In this document: piece after piece, positions 6,486 through 9,491 of the stretch
How the letters are laid out: the number at the start of each line of letters is the position of its first letter
Numbering within the stretch: position 1 is the first letter of the stretch
Assembly: GCA_030596585.1 (NCBI GenBank)
Contig: JAUVJM010000044.1
Span: 1-9,491 of the forward strand
Length of the DNA: 9,491 nucleotides
Direction: 5' to 3'
Source of the DNA: a bacterium
Lineage (GTDB): Bacteria; NPL-UPA2; JAUVJM01
Notes under the pieces: generated by a model
Database searches by the model: none
Told to the model about the DNA's origin: nothing
What the model saw: the letters and a program-made list of their open reading frames with translations, nothing else
Program-made: the position numbers and the translations under genes

Positions 6486-7571
6486 CTAAGGTCTGAAATG
6501 AAAATATACGATATCTCCATCCTGCACAGAGTAGGCTTTCCCCTCAATCCTAACCAATCCCTTCTCCCTCGCCTGTTTGACACTCCCACACTCTTCAAAG
6601 TCCGAAAAAGAGATAATTTCCGCCTTTATGAAGGACCGCTCCATGTCCGAATGGATTTTTCCCGCCGCCTGCGGAGCAAGCGTCCCGCGCCTGACCGTCC
6701 ACGCACTTACCTTTTCCTTCACCACAGTGTAGAAGGTAATCAATCCGAGCGTTTCCAGGCTTGCCGTCACGAGCCTGTCCAGGGCTGATTCGTTCAGACC
6801 CATTTCACTGCGGAACTCTCCCGCTTCATCGCACTGCAGTTGAAGAAGCTCCGATTCAAGAAGCGCGGAGATATAAAGGACCGGCACCCTCTCCGCTTTC
6901 CCGTAATCTTCAAGCTCGTCTATCTTTCGCCCGATATCCTTCTCGCCTACATTCGCCGCGACTATGACAGGTTTTGCCGTCAGAAAATGCGTCCGCAATT
7001 CCGGAGGGAAATTCTCCAACGCCTGCGCCTGCAAACGAACAGGTATACCCTTCTCAAGTCCGCCCTTGAGTTTCAGAAGCAATTCCCTCTCTTCGCGGGG
7101 AGACGCAGCCGCTTCATCCGAACCGCCTCTGCTCCCCTTGATCATCTGTTCCGCTTTCTCCAGACGCCGCTCAACCGCTTCCATATCCGAAAGCGCCAGT
7201 TCCACATTCACGACTTTCATTCCTTCAATCGGGCCCGCTTCCTCACCGCGGAAACAGCCCACGACATGAAGTACCGTGTCAACCCGCCTTATCTCAGCGA
7301 GGAACCTGTTGCCGAGTCCTTCCCCGTGACTTGCGCCCTCGACAAGTCCGGCAATGTCTATGAACTCGACTCTCGCCGGAATCAACTCCTCAGGTTTGAG
7401 AAGTGCGTCCAGCTTCTCCATGCGCGCATCCGGGATTCTGACTGCACCTGCATTGGGATTAATGGTACAGAAAGGATAATCGGAGACTTCCGCACTGCCT
7501 TTAGTGAGACAATTGAATATGGTGGATTTGCCTACGTTTGGCAGACCAACAATTCCACAGCTGAAGCTCAT
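6486..7571 (-). CDS. ychF: Ribosome-associated ATPase/GTPase YchF (OLA1 family)
   Basis: YchF is a translation-linked P-loop protein that prefers ATP and associates with ribosomes. From the ATG at 7571 it has 361 residues, close to the family's usual 363. Motifs: Walker A GLPNVGKST (9-17), the conserved YPFCTINPN segment, G3 DIAGLV followed by GEGLGNRFL, and NVGE in place of the NKxD guanine-specificity motif, which is the hallmark of the YchF subfamily. A coiled region follows, and the C-terminus is the TGS domain (APQAAGKIHSDMERSFIKAE to the end). I rejected a 24-residue upstream extension because it is encoded by an intergenic repeat. No strong ribosome binding site precedes the ATG. It follows pth, a pairing also found in E. 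coli. Confidence 0.96.
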   Translation of the reverse strand: MSFSCGIVGLPNVGKSTIFNCLTKGSAEVSDYPFCTINPNAGAVRIPDARMEKLDALLKPEELIPARVEFIDIAGLVEGASHGEGLGNRFLAEIRRVDTVLHVVGCFRGEEAGPIEGMKVVNVELALSDMEAVERRLEKAEQMIKGSRGGSDEAAASPREERELLLKLKGGLEKGIPVRLQAQALENFPPELRTHFLTAKPVIVAANVGEKDIGRKIDELEDYGKAERVPVLYISALLESELLQLQCDEAGEFRSEMGLNESALDRLVTASLETLGLITFYTVVKEKVSAWTVRRGTLAPQAAGKIHSDMERSFIKAEIISFSDFEECGSVKQAREKGLVRIEGKAYSVQDGDIVYFHFRP

Positions 7572-7585
7572 ATACTTAGACCAAA

Positions 7586-7661
7586 GTAGTTGCAGACTTG
7601 CCCGCCGGCGCTTTGTGGCGGGGCTTGCTCTGCCATTAAGCAAAGTAAACTTTGCAACTAC
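7586..7661. repeat. MITE-like module with 9-bp terminal inverted repeats
   Basis: GTAGTTGCA (7586-7594) and TGCAACTAC (7653-7661) are perfect inverted repeats around 58 bases. Inside is a second stem, CCCGCC/GGCGGG (7601-7606 and 7617-7622). The module starts 15 bases upstream of the ychF ATG. GTAGTTGC also appears at 6048-6055 and 1188-1195. No transposase is present. Confidence 0.65.
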
Positions 7662-7671
7662 GAGTTAAAGC

Positions 7672-7840
7672 AACCGCTCACGGTCACGAATTATTGTTCG
7701 AGCTTGTCGAGACCCTATCTTCTCGATGCGCTTTTGCTTACTCGAAGAATAAACGGGGCTTACCGAGCTTTTACTTTGTGCCTTTGTGCCTATCTTTTAC
7801 TCTGTGCCTTTGGAACTTTGTGCCTTTGTGCCTTTGTTGA
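7672..7840. repeat. Repeat cluster: AACCG module, nested inverted repeat, TTTGTGCC octads
   Basis: Three units are packed between ychF and pth. At 7672-7688 lies AACCGCTCACGGTCACG, a diverged relative of the palindrome at 2076-2093. At 7697-7746 lies a nested inverted repeat: outer arms TTCGAG/CTCGAA, inner arms TCGAGA/TCTCGA. From 7775 to 7840 lie copies of the octad TTTGTGCC with an 8-base period (exact at 7775, 7783, 7817 and 7825; variants at 7801, 7809 and 7833). The octads run into the coding end of pth. Confidence 0.8.
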
Positions 7841-8393
7841 ATTTATCCATTGCGGCGCTTAATCCTTCCCTGATAACGGTCTCAACAGCTCTTGCGCCTT
7901 TATCTATAGCCTCTTCGATTACCGGCCGCTCATCCCTGGAAAAGTTCTTCAGGACGAAATCAGCATCTGTCCCTCCTGCCGCCTTTCTCCTTCCTATCCC
8001 GATACGTATGCGCGGAAACCTGTCGGAACCAAGCGCCGTTATAACGGATTCAACCCCGTTATGCCCTCCCGAACTTCCGCATGGGCGTATCCTGATTCTG
8101 CCGGGCTTGAGGTCCATATCATCGTAAATCAAGAGCAAATCATCCACAGCTATCCGGTAGTAATGCATGAAAGAGCCAACCGCTTTCCCGCTGAGATTGA
8201 CATAGGTAAGAGGCTTTGCCAGAATAACCCGTTCGCCTTTAACTTCACCTTTCCCAAACACCGAAAAATGCTTCCGGCTTCCCAGCTCAATGCCCGATAA
8301 GCCCGAGAACCTGTCAATCACGCGGAACCCGGCATTATGCCGCGTCTTCTCATATTTTGCAGTGGGATTTCCCAACCCAACGACTAATTTCAT
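7797..8393 (-). CDS. pth: Peptidyl-tRNA hydrolase
   Basis: Pth cleaves the ester bond of peptidyl-tRNAs released by drop-off, recycling tRNA. From the ATG at 8393 it has 198 residues, a normal length. Catalytic and binding residues are in place: N9 (GLGNP), H19 (TRHNAGF), N66 (TYVNLSG), D92 (YDDMD) and N112 (GGHNG), equivalent to N10, H20, N68, D93 and N114 of E. coli. An in-frame extension up to 8510 exists but is translated repeat DNA, so I reject it. No strong ribosome binding site is visible: GAGGG lies about 14 bases upstream. The 3' end runs into an 8-base tandem repeat, which encodes roughly the last 13 residues and provides the stop codon. Pth activity should not depend on these residues. 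Confidence 0.96.
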   Translation of the reverse strand: MKLVVGLGNPTAKYEKTRHNAGFRVIDRFSGLSGIELGSRKHFSVFGKGEVKGERVILAKPLTYVNLSGKAVGSFMHYYRIAVDDLLLIYDDMDLKPGRIRIRPCGSSGGHNGVESVITALGSDRFPRIRIGIGRRKAAGGTDADFVLKNFSRDERPVIEEAIDKGARAVETVIREGLSAAMDKFNKGTKAQSSKGTE

Positions 8394-8412
8394 CGTTATA
8401 ACCGTTCCCTCT

Positions 8413-8508
8413 GTCATTCCCTTCGAAGCTTGTCCCCGCGAAGGCGGGGAGCGGGAATCCAGATTACAGCTATGGATTCTGGATTGCCCGGTCAAGCCGG
8501 GCAATGAC
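8413..8508. repeat. Two-hairpin composite repeat, about 96 bp (orientation 1)
   Basis: The element is bounded by GTCATTCCC and GGGCAATGAC. Hairpin 1 is CCCCGC/GCGGGG (8434-8439 and 8444-8449, loop GAAG). Hairpin 2 is ATTGCCCGG/CCGGGCAAT (8483-8491 and 8497-8505, loop TCAAG). Its reverse complement aligns along its full length with 4996-5091. It fills the rplY-pth gap and extends the pth reading frame artificially upstream. No T-run follows either stem, so it is not a typical intrinsic terminator. Confidence 0.85.
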
Positions 8509-8535
8509 AAGAACTTATGTTACGGCGTACTACAA
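8508..8535 (-). repeat. Conserved tail downstream of rplY
   Basis: This stretch contains ACAAGAACTTATGTTAC on the plus strand and resembles three other stretches at 1262-1288, 5103-5130 and 9335-9363. All four lie within about 95 bases after a minus-strand stop codon and have the same orientation. Confidence 0.6.
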
Positions 8536-8553
8536 GCTCTATTTTTCTTTCTT

Positions 8554-9201
8554 TTATTTCTTCTCTTCTTCTGCCGTCTCCTCAGTCTTCTCCTTCTCAC
8601 CAACAAGCTCAGGCTCTACAGCCTCTTCCTTCTCGACTTCCTCCTCAAGAACCCGCGGTGGAATAACAGATATAATTACCCTGTCAGACTCTGTCACTAT
8701 CTCAACGGCTTCCGGCACAGTGACGTCCCGCACACGGAGCGAGTCCCCAATCTCAAGGCTCGTCACGTCAACTTCAATATTCTCCGGTATCCTGTCCGGC
8801 AGGCATTCAACTTCAACCTCACGCAGTATATGCTCCACAATACCGCCTGCTTTTTCCCCGGCAGATTCCCCGACCGTACCGAGCGCAACCATGGATCTCA
8901 TCTTCTCGGTAAGGCTCACTCTCAAGAAATCAACGTGAAGCAGTTTGCCCCACACAGGGTCAATCTGCTCCTCCTTCACAACAGCGGGAGTTGCAGAGCG
9001 CCCGACCCTCAGATCTATGACAACATGTTCTCCTCCTGCCCGCTTGACCTTCTTAAAATCCTCCTCCTTCACCTGAAGAGATACAGTCCGCTCTTTAGTT
9101 CCGTAGAGTACAGCTGGGATGATACCTTCCCTGCGCAATCCCCGCGCAATCCCCTTCCCTGCCTTTTCCCTTACATCCGCTTCCAACATCAAGTGTCCCA
9201 T
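8554..9201 (-). CDS. rplY: Large ribosomal subunit protein bL25, CTC/TL5 type
   Basis: bL25 of the CTC/TL5 type binds 5S rRNA in the central protuberance of the 50S subunit. From the ATG at 9201 the protein has 215 residues. The N-terminal 5S-binding domain (1 to about 93) shows GKGIARGLRREGIIPAVLYG (16-35), the family hallmark. The C-terminal beta domain (about 97-185) contains the acidic segment PDRIPENIEVDVTSLEIGD, and a Glu-rich tail (186-215) ends in EEEKK. The ATG at 9201 is preceded by GGGGGAG at good spacing; an in-frame TTG at 9222 lies before that site and is unlikely. It is followed by pth, an arrangement known in several bacteria. Confidence 0.95.
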   Translation of the reverse strand: MGHLMLEADVREKAGKGIARGLRREGIIPAVLYGTKERTVSLQVKEEDFKKVKRAGGEHVVIDLRVGRSATPAVVKEEQIDPVWGKLLHVDFLRVSLTEKMRSMVALGTVGESAGEKAGGIVEHILREVEVECLPDRIPENIEVDVTSLEIGDSLRVRDVTVPEAVEIVTESDRVIISVIPPRVLEEEVEKEEAVEPELVGEKEKTEETAEEEKK

Positions 9202-9259
9202 TTTCTTTTCTCCCCCATTCAAACAGTAATGGCAATTTTCAACTTATTCCGTCCCAATT

Positions 9260-9363
9260 TGTCATTCTGAGCGCAGCGAAGAATCTACAAGCACGAAGGA
9301 GACCCTTCGCTTCGCTCAGGGTGACAGTTAGGCACAACAACTTATGCCGCTGCACGTAACAAG
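9260..9363. repeat. GTCATTCTGAG hairpin repeat plus conserved tail
   Basis: The gap between the right-edge gene and rplY holds an imperfect inverted repeat from 9260 to 9327. The left arm begins GTCATTCTGAGCGCAGCGAA; the right arm, read in reverse complement, begins GTCACCCTGAGCGAAGCGAA. Next to it (9335-9363) lies a tail resembling those at 1262-1288, 5103-5130 and 8508-8535. No coding potential is seen. Confidence 0.75.
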
Positions 9364-9398
9364 ACAACGGGCAGGGCGAAAATGCACCTCCCTGCCCG
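9355..9398 (-). terminator. Probable intrinsic terminator of the right-edge gene
   Basis: A perfect 9-bp inverted repeat, CGGGCAGGG (9368-9376) and CCCTGCCCG (9390-9398), encloses a 13-base loop about 28 bases after the stop at 9427. On the minus strand the stem is followed by TTGTCTTGTTACG, a modest T-rich run. It would separate the right-edge gene from rplY. Confidence 0.6.
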
Positions 9399-9426
9399 AT
9401 TCCCTTCACTCCAGGGTAATAATACC

Positions 9427-9491
9427 CTAGAACATCGCCCTTATGCCGAAGCCGATCGAGAGGTCATTGTCCTCTACAACTCCGTCATTGA
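9427..9491 (-). CDS. C-terminus of a probable outer-membrane beta-barrel protein (partial)
   Basis: Only the last 20 residues are in the window, followed by a TAG stop at 9427-9429. The fragment ends DLSIGFGIRAMF: alternating hydrophobic residues and a terminal phenylalanine, as in the C-terminal beta-signal recognised by the BAM complex in outer-membrane proteins. A hairpin that could terminate transcription lies just downstream. The evidence is short and rests on one terminal pattern, so the reading is tentative; the rest of the gene lies beyond the right edge. Confidence 0.5.
   Translation of the reverse strand, partial: NDGVVEDNDLSIGFGIRAMF

Noticed and set aside
6840..7589. A 249-codon plus-strand open frame
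   Set aside because: It is antisense to ychF and shows no family features.
7572..7643. A 24-residue N-terminal extension of YchF
   Set aside because: It is encoded by the inverted-repeat module and has no family match; the YchF family begins near MSFSCGIVGLPN.
8394..8510. A 39-residue N-terminal extension of Pth
   Set aside because: It is a translation of the composite repeat; the family begins at MKLVVGLGNP.
8290..9270. A 326-codon plus-strand open frame across pth and rplY
   Set aside because: It lies antisense to two well-identified genes, has no recognisable domain and crosses repeat DNA; it mirrors the coding bias of the opposite strand.

Overview
The window is a densely packed stretch of a Gram-negative-type bacterial chromosome. 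Every supported gene lies on the minus strand, so transcription runs from high to low coordinates. Twelve genes are visible, ten of them complete. In transcription order they are the last 20 residues of a probable outer-membrane beta-barrel protein, rplY/ctc (bL25), pth, ychF, rpsF (bS6), ssb, rpsR (bS18), rplI (bL9), dnaB, a YacL-like membrane PIN/TRAM protein, rsmI, and galK, which runs off the left edge with at most its last few codons missing.

The gene content is housekeeping: ribosome and translation quality control (bL25, Pth, YchF, bS6, bS18, bL9, RsmI) and replication (SSB, DnaB). The core rpsF-ssb-rpsR-rplI-dnaB is the classic bacterial cluster, and pth-ychF is also a common pair. 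Only rplI and dnaB are tightly joined, by a 1-base TAATG overlap. The other gaps are 70 to 225 bases.

What stands out is between the genes. Nearly every gap is filled with repeats. There is a composite element of about 96 bp with two hairpins, present in both orientations. Two diverged hairpins start with GTCATTCTGAG. A tail of about 27 bp recurs after four stop codons in a fixed orientation. Four families of short tandem repeats have a 7- or 8-base period, and there are several inverted-repeat modules. These repeats reach into gene ends: they encode the last residues of Pth, carry the stop codon of rsmI, coincide with the last codons of dnaB, and sit 2 bases beyond the end of an ssb that lacks the usual Ile-Pro-Phe tip.

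The organism is probably a diderm bacterium of moderate GC content from a lineage whose intergenic DNA is rich in such repeats. My impression is an uncultivated candidate phylum, for example one near Omnitrophota, but that is a low-confidence guess. I see no tRNA, rRNA, CRISPR array, transposase, phage gene or defence gene. I found no undescribed enzymatic system; the novelty, if any, is in the repeat architecture and its effect on protein ends.
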